This document shows positions 17,822-26,983 of a DNA stretch of 64,000 bases, piece after piece. Source of the stretch: Falsiruegeria mediterranea M17 (GTDB lineage Bacteria; Pseudomonadota; Alphaproteobacteria; Rhodobacterales; Rhodobacteraceae). The notes under the pieces were generated by a model, which saw nothing but the letters and a program-made list of their open reading frames with translations, had not been told where the DNA came from and searched no databases. The DNA is taken from positions 186,001 through 250,000 of the forward strand of contig NZ_ONZG01000003.1 of the NCBI RefSeq assembly GCF_900302455.1, given 5' to 3'. Position 1 is the first letter of the stretch. The number at the start of each line of letters is the position of its first letter. The translations under genes and the position numbers were made by a program.

Positions 17822-18880
17822 ATGCAGCCTTCACATCCCTTTGTTTTTGATGGTCACAACGATGTTCTAAGCCGAATGTTGTCGCGGTTTCCGTCAAACT
17901 ATGCCGAAACGTTTGAAGCCGGTTGGGATGGCCATATCGATATCCCGAAGGCCAAAGCAGGTGGTTTGGGCGCGGGGTTTTTCGCGGTCTATATCTCCTC
18001 CGGAGGGGACGGGCCCAATATCCTCGAACTCATGCAGGGTCATGGCTATGATCTCCCTTTGCCTGCGCCGTTACAGCTCAGCGATGCGGGCCCTGTGGCG
18101 TGGCAGCAGATCGAAATCCTGAAAACGTTTGAAAAACACGGTCTCGTCCGGATTTGCACAAGCGTTTCACAGATCAATGAGAGCGTGGAAGACGGGGTGA
18201 TTGCCGCCGTCCTTCACATGGAAGGCGCCGAGGCGATTGGGCCTGATCTGGCTGAGTTGGATGATTTCCACGCGGCGGGATTGCGATCTTTGGGCCCGGT
18301 CTGGAGCCGCCCGACCATATTTGCCGAGGGGGTACCGTTTCGGTTTCCCTCTACGCCGGACATTGGCGGTGGCCTGACAGAGGCTGGGCTCAGATTGGTG
18401 CGCCGCTGCAATGAGCTGGGGATAATGCTGGATGTATCGCATCTGAATGAAGCGGGGTTTTGGGATTTGGCGTCTACAACCGACGCGCCGATTGTGGCCA
18501 CCCATTCCAACGTACACGCCATCTGCCCCCATTCCCGCAACCTGACCGACAAACAGCTTGTGGCGATTGCGGAAAGCGGCGGGGTGGTCGGCTTGAACTA
18601 TGCCACCGCCATGATGCGGACGGACGGGCGAATGGTGGCAGATACACCCGTGGCTGAAATGATCCGGCATCTGGAACACATGCTGGGCATCCTGGGCGAA
18701 GGCGGCGTGGCACTTGGGTCGGATTTTGACGGCGCCATGGTGCCGGAAGCTATCGGTGATGCCAGCGGGCTGGGTGTTCTGAGGTCAGCGATGGGTGAGG
18801 CCGGGTTTGGTGCAGAGCTGATCGAGAAGATCTGTCACCGCAACTGGCTGGATGTTCTGGCCCGCACGTGGCGCACGTAA
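17822..18880 (+). CDS. Membrane dipeptidase (peptidase family M19)
   Basis: A 352-residue renal-dipeptidase-type amidohydrolase. The metal ligands are visible as FDGHNDVL (His12, Asp14), HMEGAEAIG with the bridging Glu, ATHSNVHAICPHSRNLTD for the following His residues, and GSDFDGAMVPEAIGD near the C-terminus. M19 enzymes hydrolyse dipeptides, including some with D-residues, with two zinc ions; several bacterial members act on other amides. No signal peptide is seen, so it is cytoplasmic. It lies behind a DadA-like oxidase, which is a combination that could process D-amino-acid-containing dipeptides, though this is inference. Confidence 0.9.
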   Translation: MQPSHPFVFDGHNDVLSRMLSRFPSNYAETFEAGWDGHIDIPKAKAGGLGAGFFAVYISSGGDGPNILELMQGHGYDLPLPAPLQLSDAGPVAWQQIEILKTFEKHGLVRICTSVSQINESVEDGVIAAVLHMEGAEAIGPDLAELDDFHAAGLRSLGPVWSRPTIFAEGVPFRFPSTPDIGGGLTEAGLRLVRRCNELGIMLDVSHLNEAGFWDLASTTDAPIVATHSNVHAICPHSRNLTDKQLVAIAESGGVVGLNYATAMMRTDGRMVADTPVAEMIRHLEHMLGILGEGGVALGSDFDGAMVPEAIGDASGLGVLRSAMGEAGFGAELIEKICHRNWLDVLARTWRT

Positions 18881-18884
18881 GGGG

Positions 18885-18911
18885 GCGGTGGCCCAACTGG
18901 CAGGCCACCGC
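18885..18911. terminator. Bidirectional hairpin between convergent genes
   Basis: Perfect 9-bp stem GCGGTGGCC / GGCCACCGC with a 9-nt loop, sitting 4 bp after the dipeptidase stop and 7 bp before the end of the convergent metallo-hydrolase gene. It lacks a T-run on both sides. Confidence 0.65.
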
Positions 18912-18918
18912 GTGAGTA

Positions 18919-19851
18919 TCAGCCCATCAACTGATAGCTGACCGGCACATAGCGGAAGCCATCGTCGCGGGTTTCTACATAGCCAGCGGCGGGGAAGGGC
19001 ATGTGATAGCCGATCATCGGGATCTTGTCGGCCGCCAGCATGCCCAGAACACGACGGCGCGATGCGGCGGCATCCTCGGGCGAGGCATCAAAGCTGAAGG
19101 CCCAGTCGGGGCGTGCAAAGCTCCAGACATAATGGTTGGCCAGATCCGCCGTCAGCACCAGCTGCCGCCCGCCGCTTTCCAGCATATAGCAGGTGTGGCC
19201 GGGCGTGTGGCCATGGCTGGCCACCGCAGTCACGCCGGACACGACGCTGTCACCGTCGTTAAGGAACGTCATCTTTTCAGCCAGCGGCGTGACCAGTTTG
19301 GCGACCATGTCACCCACGCGGTTCCCGGCCTCCATCTTGGACCAGAAGTTGTATTCAGCTGCTGCCGTCACATAGCGGGCGTTGGGGAAGGTCGGCGCGC
19401 CGTCGGTCATCATGCCGCCGATGTGGTCGGGGTGCATGTGAGTGATCACAACTACGTCGATGGCGTCTGCCGAGACGCCCGCCTGGGCCATCGCTTTGGC
19501 AATACCGCCCTGGCCCAGGCCGGTATCGAACAGAACAATTTCGCTTCCAGTGTCGATCACGGTCGGGGTGAAATAGAATTGTACACTGTCCGAGGGAACG
19601 AAATTCTCGGCAGACAGCTGTGCGAATTCCTCATCCGATGCGGCTTTGCCGAACAGGTCCTTTGGACCTTCGCGCATGGCGCTGCCGTCCAGCAAGGTCG
19701 TCACGGACATGTCGCCCAATTTGAAACTATGCGCCAGCGGGGCTGGGGCCTTGCCACCATGTCCACCTGCTAACAAGGGCGACGCAGCGGCAGCAAGCGG
19801 AAGGGCGGCAGCACCGGTCAGCGCGGCGCGGCGGGTCATGTTCAGGGTCAT
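18919..19851 (-). CDS. Tat-exported metallo-beta-lactamase-fold hydrolase
   Basis: A 310-residue MBL-fold protein with an N-terminal twin-arginine signal (MTRRAALTGAAALPLAAAAS). The metal-binding motif is THMHPDHIGGM, followed by the later ligands in SHGHTPGHTCYML and the final His in MIGYHMPFPAAGY. The family includes lactonases, alkyl hydrolases and many uncharacterised enzymes; N-acyl homoserine lactonase activity is one possibility but not shown. The start at 19851 has a GGAG 8 nt upstream; the longer frame to 20055 would overlap the divergent DUF1801 gene and is unlikely. Confidence 0.88.
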   Translation of the reverse strand: MTLNMTRRAALTGAAALPLAAAASPLLAGGHGGKAPAPLAHSFKLGDMSVTTLLDGSAMREGPKDLFGKAASDEEFAQLSAENFVPSDSVQFYFTPTVIDTGSEIVLFDTGLGQGGIAKAMAQAGVSADAIDVVVITHMHPDHIGGMMTDGAPTFPNARYVTAAAEYNFWSKMEAGNRVGDMVAKLVTPLAEKMTFLNDGDSVVSGVTAVASHGHTPGHTCYMLESGGRQLVLTADLANHYVWSFARPDWAFSFDASPEDAAASRRRVLGMLAADKIPMIGYHMPFPAAGYVETRDDGFRYVPVSYQLMG

Positions 19852-19982
19852 CGGGTCACTCCTTGTTGGTCTTTCAACATGCGTTCGAACATCATCAAAG
19901 CTAGTCCAGTTCCGTGGCAAGACCATCACCTTCGCGTGTGCTTGTTCTGGTGTGGCGGTTTGATGCCGCTTAGAGTGGCGAG

Positions 19983-20411
19983 ATGAGCGCCAACAAGACC
20001 CAACCCACAGATGCGGATGTCGCCAAGTACCTTGCCGGGGTGCTGCCCGCGTCAAAAGCGGCAGACGCCGTGCGATTGGATCAGATGTTTCGCCAGATCA
20101 CCGGGTTTCAGCCGGTGATGTGGGGCGAGGCCATCGTGGGGTACGGGCGGTATCACTATCGCTACAAGTCAGGTCGCGAAGGCGATTTTCTGGCCACCGG
20201 ATTTGCGCCGCGCAAAGCGGCCCTGTCGATCTATATCATGCCGGGTTATGCGGATTTCGGGGATATCCTGGCGCGTCTTGGGAAGCACAAGATCGGCAAA
20301 TCCTGCCTCTACGTGAACAAGTTGGCCGACATTGACCTGGATGTTCTGGGTGAACTCATTCACGTAGGGTTGCGCGATTTGGCAACCCATTGGCCGGTCG
20401 AGCCGACCTGA
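19983..20411 (+). CDS. DUF1801 domain protein
   Basis: A 142-residue protein of the DUF1801 (YdhG-like) family. The features are the YLAGVLPASKAADAVRLDQMF helix, MWGEAIVGYGRYHYRYKSGREGDFLATGFAPRKAALSIYIMPGY in the middle and a C-terminal GKSCLYVNKLADIDLDVLGELI. The fold is similar to small beta-sheet ligand-binding proteins, but the function is unknown. It is about 105 bp upstream of gltX in the same direction. Confidence 0.88.
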   Translation: MSANKTQPTDADVAKYLAGVLPASKAADAVRLDQMFRQITGFQPVMWGEAIVGYGRYHYRYKSGREGDFLATGFAPRKAALSIYIMPGYADFGDILARLGKHKIGKSCLYVNKLADIDLDVLGELIHVGLRDLATHWPVEPT

Positions 20412-20516
20412 GCCTTCTTCTTGGTCCAAATACGGCCGCCGCAGGCACAGTCACCGCGCCCTGTACTGGACAAAACCGCGGGCCTGTGACAAGGGACGCG
20501 GCAACAGGAGATGCTG

Positions 20517-21839
20517 ATGACCACCACCCGTTTCGCCCCGTCGCCCACCGGTTACATTCACGTGGGCAACCTGCGCACCGCGCTGATGAACTACTTGATC
20601 GCCCGCAAGGCAGGCGGCACGTTCATCCTGCGCATCGACGACACCGACCCTGAGCGGTCGAAAGAGGAATATGTCGACGGCATCAAGCAGGATCTGGAAT
20701 GGCTGGGCCTGCAATGGGACCGAGTCGAGCGGCAGTCCGAGCGGCTGGATCGCTATAACGCTGCGGCTGACAAGCTGCGCGATTTGGGTCGGTTTTACGA
20801 GGCATTCGAGACGCCGACCGAGCTGGACCTGAAGCGCAAGAAGCAACTGAACATGGGTAAGCCGCCGGTCTATGACCGTGCCGCGCTGAACCTGTCGGAT
20901 GCCGAAAAGGACGCCCTGCGTGCCGAGCGTGGCAATGGTGTCTGGCGCTTCAAGCTGGATCACGAGCGGATCGAATGGACCGATGGCATTCTGGGCGACA
21001 TCTCAATCGATGCCTCCAGCGTGTCGGACCCTGTTCTGATCCGCGGTGATGGTCAGCTGCTCTACACTCTGGCTTCGGTTGTCGATGACACCGAAATGGG
21101 CGTGACGGATGTTGTGCGTGGGTCTGATCACGTGACCAACACCGCAACTCAGATCCAGATCATCAAGGCGCTTGGTGGCGATTGCCCGCGCTTTGCGCAT
21201 CATTCGCTGCTCACTGGCCCGCAGGGTGAGGCTCTGTCGAAACGTCTGGGTACCTTGGCTCTGCGTGATCTGCGCGAGGCGGGTGTGCAGCCGATGGCTC
21301 TGCTGTCGCTGATGGCGCGTCTGGGGTCGTCTGACCCGGTGGAACTGCGCACTGAGATGGCTGAACTGATCGACGGGTTCGACATCAATCGCTTTGGTGC
21401 GGCTCCGACCAAGTTCGACGAGCAGGACCTGTACCCGCTGACCGCACATTACCTTCAGACACTGTCGTTGGATGCCGTGGCAGACACCGTCGCAGGCGTT
21501 GGTGTGCCGGGCGATCTGGCCGAGGCATTCTGGCTAATGGCGCGTGGCAATATCACCACGCTGGCGGACCTGGGCCCCTGGTGGGATTTGTGCCGCGACG
21601 GGGCCGAACCGCTGATTGACGACGAAGATCGCGACTTCATTGCCGAAGCTATGGCGCTGTTGCCCGTAGAGGTGGACGGCGACACGTGGGGCAGCTGGAC
21701 CAAAGCCGTGAAAGATGCCACTGGCCGCAAAGGCAAGGGTCTGTTCATGCCACTGCGCAAAGCGTTGACCGGGCAAGAGCGCGGGCCGGAGATGGCCGTG
21801 TTGCTGCCGCTGTTGCAGGTGATCAAGGCGCGCGGGTAA
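20517..21839 (+). CDS. gltX: Glutamate--tRNA ligase
   Basis: A 440-residue class I aminoacyl-tRNA synthetase. The HIGH-type motif is SPTGYIHVGNLRTAL near the N-terminus and the KMSKS-type loop is EALSKRLG in the middle; TFILRIDDTDPERS is the family-specific segment. It attaches glutamate to tRNA-Glu (and tRNA-Gln if non-discriminating). Alphaproteobacteria usually carry two gltX genes; this short form is one of them. Two in-frame ATGs are possible: at 20511 the GGAG is immediately adjacent, so the one at 20517 with 6-nt spacing is preferred. A strong terminator follows. Confidence 0.96.
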   Translation: MTTTRFAPSPTGYIHVGNLRTALMNYLIARKAGGTFILRIDDTDPERSKEEYVDGIKQDLEWLGLQWDRVERQSERLDRYNAAADKLRDLGRFYEAFETPTELDLKRKKQLNMGKPPVYDRAALNLSDAEKDALRAERGNGVWRFKLDHERIEWTDGILGDISIDASSVSDPVLIRGDGQLLYTLASVVDDTEMGVTDVVRGSDHVTNTATQIQIIKALGGDCPRFAHHSLLTGPQGEALSKRLGTLALRDLREAGVQPMALLSLMARLGSSDPVELRTEMAELIDGFDINRFGAAPTKFDEQDLYPLTAHYLQTLSLDAVADTVAGVGVPGDLAEAFWLMARGNITTLADLGPWWDLCRDGAEPLIDDEDRDFIAEAMALLPVEVDGDTWGSWTKAVKDATGRKGKGLFMPLRKALTGQERGPEMAVLLPLLQVIKARG

Positions 21840-21879
21840 ATCCGCCTCTGGCGGCCGTATTCGGAACGAGAAGAACAAG

Positions 21880-21910
21880 GGCGGCTCTGGACCAGGGCCG
21901 CCTTTTTCTT
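21880..21910 (+). terminator. Intrinsic terminator after gltX
   Basis: Stem GGCGGCTCT / AGGGCCGCC (9 bp with one G.U pair) around a GGACC loop at 21880-21902, followed by a T-rich tail. It lies 40 bp after the gltX stop; its T-tail just touches the end of the convergent gene at 21909. Confidence 0.92.
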
Positions 21911-22478
21911 ATGCCGGTTGGATGGGTTTGACGTTTAGGTCAGAGAGGTGGTGATCCACCAACCCAGTCTCATCCGCGGTCAGCGTCTGATGACGCGGAT
22001 AACGCGGTTCAGAGCGATCATCCAAGATCGGCGCGTCCCAGCCGTCAGTGGTGGCAAAGAAGTCGGCAACACCATCAAGGCCGAACATCTGGTGATAGCC
22101 CTGCACAACCACGTCCAGATAGCTCAGTAAAATCGGGTGGCGCGTGTCCGGGGGTGATTGGCGTTCTATAGGCACGGCATAGACGGCGATGTCGGCCGGG
22201 TGGGTCAGGCCGTGGGTGATGGAGTAGGTCGCCGAATGGCGGTCATAGGCCCATTCGCGCTCATCCAAGGCGGCCCAATCGTTGCCCGGGACATGGGCGA
22301 TCAGCCCGTCGATCTCGGACGCCTCACACGGAACAGCCGTCAGAAAGGCCACCGGGCGCAGGTCGGTGTGCCGCCAGGCCCGCCGCCAGCCCCGCAACCG
22401 TGCTGGTTGCGGGTCGAGGTAGTCGTGCGTGGCGCGATTCACCAGGCTGCCATAGCCAAAGAAATAGGGGGCGCTCAT
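21909..22478 (-). CDS. Gamma-glutamylcyclotransferase-fold protein
   Basis: A 189-residue protein with the AIG2/GGCT fold: the substrate-binding FFGYGSLVNRATHDY at the N-terminus is the diagnostic YGSL motif, and DEREWAYDR in the middle carries the acidic residue expected for the cyclotransferase. Members release 5-oxoproline from gamma-glutamyl compounds or glutathione, but many bacterial relatives are uncharacterised. The start at 22478 has GGAG 4 nt upstream; the frame could extend to 22502. It is divergent from an Rrf2 regulator with an FNR-type box between them. Confidence 0.8.
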   Translation of the reverse strand: MSAPYFFGYGSLVNRATHDYLDPQPARLRGWRRAWRHTDLRPVAFLTAVPCEASEIDGLIAHVPGNDWAALDEREWAYDRHSATYSITHGLTHPADIAVYAVPIERQSPPDTRHPILLSYLDVVVQGYHQMFGLDGVADFFATTDGWDAPILDDRSEPRYPRHQTLTADETGLVDHHLSDLNVKPIQPA

Positions 22479-22501
22479 CGTTCTCCTGCCGCAAAGCTCC
22501 A

Positions 22502-22515
22502 TTGATGTATGTCAA
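22502..22515. promoter_or_regulatory. FNR/CRP-family binding site candidate
   Basis: The 14-mer TTGATGTATGTCAA matches TTGA(T/C)-N4-(A/G)TCAA, the consensus of FnrL, DnrD and related regulators. It lies 59 bp before the Rrf2 gene ATG and 24 bp before the divergent cyclotransferase-like gene. The upstream position fits activation of the regulator gene under low oxygen or nitric oxide. Confidence 0.7.
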
Positions 22516-22574
22516 ACCGCTTTTTTGCGGGATGTGCAATACAGGACGCAGCCAAGGACCGAGGAGGCGTTGCC

Positions 22575-23021
22575 ATGCGTATCACCAAAAGAACCAACAT
22601 TGCTGTGCGGTTGCTGATGTATTGCGCCGCGCATACCGACCGGCTGGTGACAAAATCCGAGATCGCCGAGGTCTGCAACATCTCGGAAAACCATCTGGCA
22701 CAAGTCATCAACCAACTTAGCCAGTTGAACTTCCTGAGCACGCAGCGGGGCCGCAACGGTGGCATGAGCCTGGCGCGCACAGCCGATCAGATCCGCATTG
22801 GCGAGGTGTTCCGCCACATCGAGGGCAACCTGCCAATTGCCGAGTGTTTTGCGGATGTCGACAACACCTGCCCGCTGACGGATGCATGCCGCCTGCGCGT
22901 GGCGCTGAGTGACGCGGCACAGGCGTTTTATGCCTCGCTGGATGAGATCACACTGGACGCTTTGGTTTGTGACAATGTCGATCTGCTCAAAATCCTGCAG
23001 CCGGTCACCTGCGGGCGCTGA
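22575..23021 (+). CDS. nsrR: NsrR-like Rrf2-family transcriptional regulator
   Basis: A 148-residue Rrf2 protein. The N-terminal winged helix starts MRITKRTNIAVRLLMYCA, with the recognition helix in EVCNISENHLAQVINQLS. The three cysteines of the Fe-S cluster are in ECFADVDNTCPLTDACRL, with C-x7-C-x5-C spacing and the downstream ACRL that is typical of NsrR and not of IscR. NsrR senses nitric oxide through its cluster and represses NO-detoxification genes. No NO reductase or flavohaemoglobin gene is adjacent, so targets are elsewhere. Its stop codon abuts the end of the convergent permease gene with no gap. Confidence 0.82.
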   Translation: MRITKRTNIAVRLLMYCAAHTDRLVTKSEIAEVCNISENHLAQVINQLSQLNFLSTQRGRNGGMSLARTADQIRIGEVFRHIEGNLPIAECFADVDNTCPLTDACRLRVALSDAAQAFYASLDEITLDALVCDNVDLLKILQPVTCGR

Positions 23022-25550
23022 TTACTCGCGCGCCCGCAAATTCTGTGCCGGGCTTGCCGATAGAGGCCGCCAGGCAAAGGCAAGCCCTGCAAGCAAGGTG
23101 GCTAACACGCCGCCCGATACGATGGCTATGGCCGAGGGCCAGATTACGGTGAAGTCGGTCTCGAGTACATAATTGCTTACGGCCCATCCCCCCAACACAC
23201 CTGCCAAAAGCGCGATGCAGCCCGCTGCAGCCCCTAAGAATGCGGAACGCAGCGCAAAGCTGGACAAGACCCTCGCGCGAGTCGCACCCAGTGTTTTCAG
23301 GATCGACGCCTCATAGGTGCGCGCAGCTTCGCCTGCGGCGGCGGCCCCGATCAGCACAAGGAAACCGGTTAACAGGGATGCACCTGCGCCGTACGATGTT
23401 GCCGCGGCCAAGCCGGCCAGAACATCTGATACCCGGTCGATGGCGTCTTTGACACGGATTGCGGTGATGTTGGGATAGGCTTCGGCCAGGTCGCGCAGGA
23501 TCTGCGTTTCGGCTTCTTCCTCGGCGTAGACGGTCGAGATGAAGCTATGCGGAGCACCGGCAACGGCCGCGGGGTTCATCGTCATCACAAAGCCGATCCC
23601 AGCGGTCGAGAAATCAACTTCGCGGAACGAGGTGATCGTCGCCTCGATATCGCGGCCGAGGATGTTGACGGTCAACTTGTCGCCCAATGACAGACCAAGT
23701 TCTTCGCCTTCTTCAGCGGCAAAGCTGATCTGGGGCGGGCCAGCGTAATTCTCGGGCCACCATTCGCCTTCCAGTAGGCGGGTATTGTCGGGCATGTCGG
23801 CAGCATAGGTGATGCCCCGGTCGCCTTCGATGACCCAGTGATCGCCTGCAACCTCGATAGCGGATTCGCCGTTGATCTGGGTGATCACGCCGCGCAGCAT
23901 CGGGGCGCTTTCGATCTTGCTGACGGCCGGGTCATTTTCCAACCGTTCCATGTAACCCGGCATCTGATCTTTCTGGATGTCGACAAAGAAATACGACGGC
24001 GCGATGTCGGGCAGGTTGCCGGAAATGGCATTACGCAGGTTGCCGTCGATCTGCCCGACAGCGGCCAGAACCGACAGACCCAGACCCAGCGACAGCACAA
24101 CCGAGGCCGCCCCTTCGCGCGGGTCCGAGATGGCGGCAAACGCCCACCTGAGCGCGGGTTTGCCACGGGCAGGGCGCGCGCTGATGCGGGCCAGTTTGCG
24201 CAATCCAACGGCAGAGAGAGACAGCAACAGCAGGGTGCCGATCAAACCGCCTGCGGTCCAGAGCGTCAATTCAGCTGAGCCACTGAACCAGGCCGCAAGA
24301 CCGACGAGCAGACCCAAACCGCCCAGAGTGGCCAGCACATATCCAAAGCGGGGCAGCAGGCGCGCACGGCTCAACGCATCACGGTAAAGCGCGGCAGGGC
24401 CGATCTCGGCCGTGCGGGACAGGGGCCATAGGGTGAAGACAAAGGCAGTCAACATGCCGTACAGCGCGGCCTCGGCCAGCGGGCCCGGATAGATAGCAAA
24501 GGCTGCGGGGATGGGCAGGCGCGCCTCGATGATGGGGGCGAGCAGGACCGGGACAAGGCCACCAAGCAAAAGGCCCATGGCGATGCCCAGGATCGACAGC
24601 GCACCAATTTGCAGGAAATAGGTTTGAAAGATCGTGGCCCGGTCCGCGCCAAGAGTTCGGAAAGTGGCGATCGTGCTGGTCTTGCCTGCTAGATATGATC
24701 GCACAGCCGCGGAAACACCGACGCCGCCGACGGCCAGACCAGCCAGGCCAACCAGGATGAGAAACGCACCCAACCGGTTCACAAACTCAGCCACGCCGGG
24801 CGCACCATTGCGGGCGTCCGTCCAACGCATGCCCGAGGTGGTAAAAGCGTCCTTGGCCTGTTCGGACAAGGCAATCAGATCGGCCTCATCCGGCAGGTCC
24901 ATGCGGTATTTGGTCGAATAGAGCGATCCGGGCGCCAGCAGCCCTGAATTTTGCAGGTCCGCGGTGCGCAGCAAGGTTCTGGGTCCCAGGCCAAAACCAT
25001 CTGCGGCCCCATCGGGCTCGCGGGTCAATTCGGCCATCAGGACAAAGTCCTGCGTACCCAGACGGAAGGAGTCACCAGGGGTCAGCCCCAAACGGTCCAT
25101 CAGGACACGGTCCATGACAGCGCCAGGAAGCCCTTTGGCCCCTTCAAAGGCAGTGGCCAGCGGCATTTCGGGGGAAAGCTGTACAGCACCCACCAGCGGA
25201 TAAAGCTCATCGACTGACTTAACCTGCGTCAGCCCGCGTTCGGTCACACCGTTGTTGTCAACCACGGCCATGGACCGGAAATCGGTAACCTCGGACACTT
25301 GGGTGGCGTTTTCGCCCATCCAGGCCCGTTCGAGCTCTGATGCAAAGCGATAGGTAAATTCCATTTGGGCATCGCCACCCAGAATGGCAGACCCTTCGCG
25401 GGTTAGCCCTTCGGTGATGCCTGCGCGGATCGACCCAACGGCGGCGATGGCTGCAACCCCCAGGGCGAGGCAGGCCAGGAAGATGCGAAAGCCGCGCAGA
25501 CCGCCACGCAATTCTCGGGCCGCAAAGCGGGACGCGAGACGCAGGCTCAT
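23022..25550 (-). CDS. FtsX-like ABC transporter permease (YbbP type)
   Basis: An 842-residue membrane protein with ten predicted spans: one at the N-terminus, a cluster at about 260-450 and another at about 720-830, with two large periplasmic regions. This is the layout of YbbP/MacB-superfamily permeases with two FtsX cores. The N-terminus [34 protein letters not shown] is typical. Together with the ATPase upstream it forms an ABC system that in E. coli (YbbAP) lies next to tesA; here it is also beside a TesA-like esterase, divergently. Its job may be lipid or thioester-related extrusion, which is unproven. Confidence 0.9.
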   Translation of the reverse strand: MSLRLASRFAARELRGGLRGFRIFLACLALGVAAIAAVGSIRAGITEGLTREGSAILGGDAQMEFTYRFASELERAWMGENATQVSEVTDFRSMAVVDNNGVTERGLTQVKSVDELYPLVGAVQLSPEMPLATAFEGAKGLPGAVMDRVLMDRLGLTPGDSFRLGTQDFVLMAELTREPDGAADGFGLGPRTLLRTADLQNSGLLAPGSLYSTKYRMDLPDEADLIALSEQAKDAFTTSGMRWTDARNGAPGVAEFVNRLGAFLILVGLAGLAVGGVGVSAAVRSYLAGKTSTIATFRTLGADRATIFQTYFLQIGALSILGIAMGLLLGGLVPVLLAPIIEARLPIPAAFAIYPGPLAEAALYGMLTAFVFTLWPLSRTAEIGPAALYRDALSRARLLPRFGYVLATLGGLGLLVGLAAWFSGSAELTLWTAGGLIGTLLLLSLSAVGLRKLARISARPARGKPALRWAFAAISDPREGAASVVLSLGLGLSVLAAVGQIDGNLRNAISGNLPDIAPSYFFVDIQKDQMPGYMERLENDPAVSKIESAPMLRGVITQINGESAIEVAGDHWVIEGDRGITYAADMPDNTRLLEGEWWPENYAGPPQISFAAEEGEELGLSLGDKLTVNILGRDIEATITSFREVDFSTAGIGFVMTMNPAAVAGAPHSFISTVYAEEEAETQILRDLAEAYPNITAIRVKDAIDRVSDVLAGLAAATSYGAGASLLTGFLVLIGAAAAGEAARTYEASILKTLGATRARVLSSFALRSAFLGAAAGCIALLAGVLGGWAVSNYVLETDFTVIWPSAIAIVSGGVLATLLAGLAFAWRPLSASPAQNLRARE

Positions 25551-26242
25551 TCCGCGGCCTCTTGGGCCGCTGTTTCATCAATGCGCCCGTCGCGCAGGCG
25601 GATCACCCGGTCACACCGCGCCGCAAGGGCGCGTGAGTGGGTGACTAGGACAAGCGTTGCCCCATGGCGGTCACGCAAATCAAACAGCAGGTCCATGATA
25701 GCATTGCCATTGGTGCCGTCCAGATTGCCGGTCGGTTCATCCGCCAGAAGGATGTCGGGTCGGGGTGCGATTGCGCGGGCGAGTGCCACGCGTTGTTGTT
25801 CACCACCCGACATCTGGGTCGGGTAGTGATGGGTTCGATGGGCAAGCCCCACGGCCTCCAGCTCGGCTTCGGCCCGGTCGAACGCGTCGCGGTGACCGGC
25901 AATCTCGAGCGGTGTTGCGACGTTTTCCAAAGCGGTCATCGTCGGGATCAGGTGAAAGTTCTGAAACACCACGCCCATGTGTGCCCGACGAAAAGTGGCC
26001 AGCTGGTCCTCGGACATGTCAGTCAATGTCTTGCCCAAGGCGGTGATTTTGCCGCCTGTCGCCTGCTCCAGCCCGCCGATCAGCATCAGAAGCGAGGATT
26101 TACCCGACCCGGACGGCCCGATCATGCCCAAAGTCTCGCCCTTTGCCACCTCAAGCGAGATCGAGTGCAGAATATCCACCCGTCCGGCATTGCCATCCAG
26201 CGACAAACACGCATCTTGGAGGGTGAGAATGGGCTGTGTCAT
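25547..26242 (-). CDS. ABC transporter ATP-binding protein (YbbA type)
   Basis: A 231-residue MacB/LolD-type ATPase with Walker [11 protein letters not shown]-loop [17 protein letters not shown], signature [14 protein letters not shown], Walker [13 protein letters not shown] and H-loop [11 protein letters not shown]. It pairs with the FtsX-like permease, overlapping its start by 4 bp. The frame is open to 27121, but that stretch covers the divergent esterase gene. The ATG at 26242 gives the family-typical start [15 protein letters not shown]; an alternative ATG lies at 26269. Confidence 0.93.
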   Translation of the reverse strand: MTQPILTLQDACLSLDGNAGRVDILHSISLEVAKGETLGMIGPSGSGKSSLLMLIGGLEQATGGKITALGKTLTDMSEDQLATFRRAHMGVVFQNFHLIPTMTALENVATPLEIAGHRDAFDRAEAELEAVGLAHRTHHYPTQMSGGEQQRVALARAIAPRPDILLADEPTGNLDGTNGNAIMDLLFDLRDRHGATLVLVTHSRALAARCDRVIRLRDGRIDETAAQEAAE

Positions 26243-26292
26243 GTGGGCTGTCCTGTTTTCGTTGTTCATTGGGATATGGAGTGTACTGCGAA

Positions 26293-26925
26293 ATGCGCAA
26301 GGTTCTGATTGCTGGGCTTTTTGTCTTGTGCGGTTTTCCGGCAACGGCAGAACCGGTGGTGATCGCCGCTTTGGGGGACAGCCTGACCCAAGGGTACGGC
26401 CTGCCGCAGGGGCAGGGGTTTGTGCCACAGATGCAGGAATGGTTGGACAAGCAAGGGGTCGAAGTAGAACTGGTGAACGCAGGCGTTTCAGGCGATACAA
26501 CCGCCGGCGGGGCCGCGCGCGTCGCCTGGACCCTGACGCCCGAGGTGGACGCGATGATCGTGACGCTAGGCGGCAACGACATGCTCCGCGGGATCGACCC
26601 GGCTGCTGTTCGCCAAAACCTGACAACGATCCTGACTGCTGCGCGCGATGCGGATGTGCAGGTGCTGCTGGTTGGTATGCAGGCGCCGGGTAACTACGGA
26701 CCTGAATACAAAGCGGAGTTTGACAACGCTTACATTGAATTGGCGGACGAGTTCGAGGTTTTGCTGGCCGAGAGCTTTTTCCAGGGCTTTCCAGTGAACG
26801 ACGATCCATCTGCGGTGCAGCAATGGATGCAGGCAGACGGCATTCATCCGAATCCTGAAGGTGTGAACTTGATAGTCGAAGGATTGGGACCCCAGGTGCT
26901 GGAACTTGCGAAGGCCGCAAACTGA
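26293..26925 (+). CDS. tesA: Exported SGNH arylesterase/thioesterase (TesA-like)
   Basis: A 210-residue protein with a signal peptide (VLIAGLFVLCGFPATA). The SGNH blocks are clear: block I ALGDSLTQGYGLP with the nucleophilic Ser, block II VNAGVSGDTT (Gly), block III LGGNDMLRG (Asn) and block V DGIHPNPEG with Asp and His. TesA in E. coli is a periplasmic acyl-CoA thioesterase, protease and lysophospholipase. It is divergent from the YbbA-type ATPase, the same neighbourhood as in E. coli, which supports a functional link between the esterase and the ABC system. Confidence 0.92.
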   Translation: MRKVLIAGLFVLCGFPATAEPVVIAALGDSLTQGYGLPQGQGFVPQMQEWLDKQGVEVELVNAGVSGDTTAGGAARVAWTLTPEVDAMIVTLGGNDMLRGIDPAAVRQNLTTILTAARDADVQVLLVGMQAPGNYGPEYKAEFDNAYIELADEFEVLLAESFFQGFPVNDDPSAVQQWMQADGIHPNPEGVNLIVEGLGPQVLELAKAAN

Positions 26926-26983
26926 CTTGCCATAAGGTGATGCGATCCGTCAGGCTTGCCCCAACATCAAAAGGGGGGATCGG

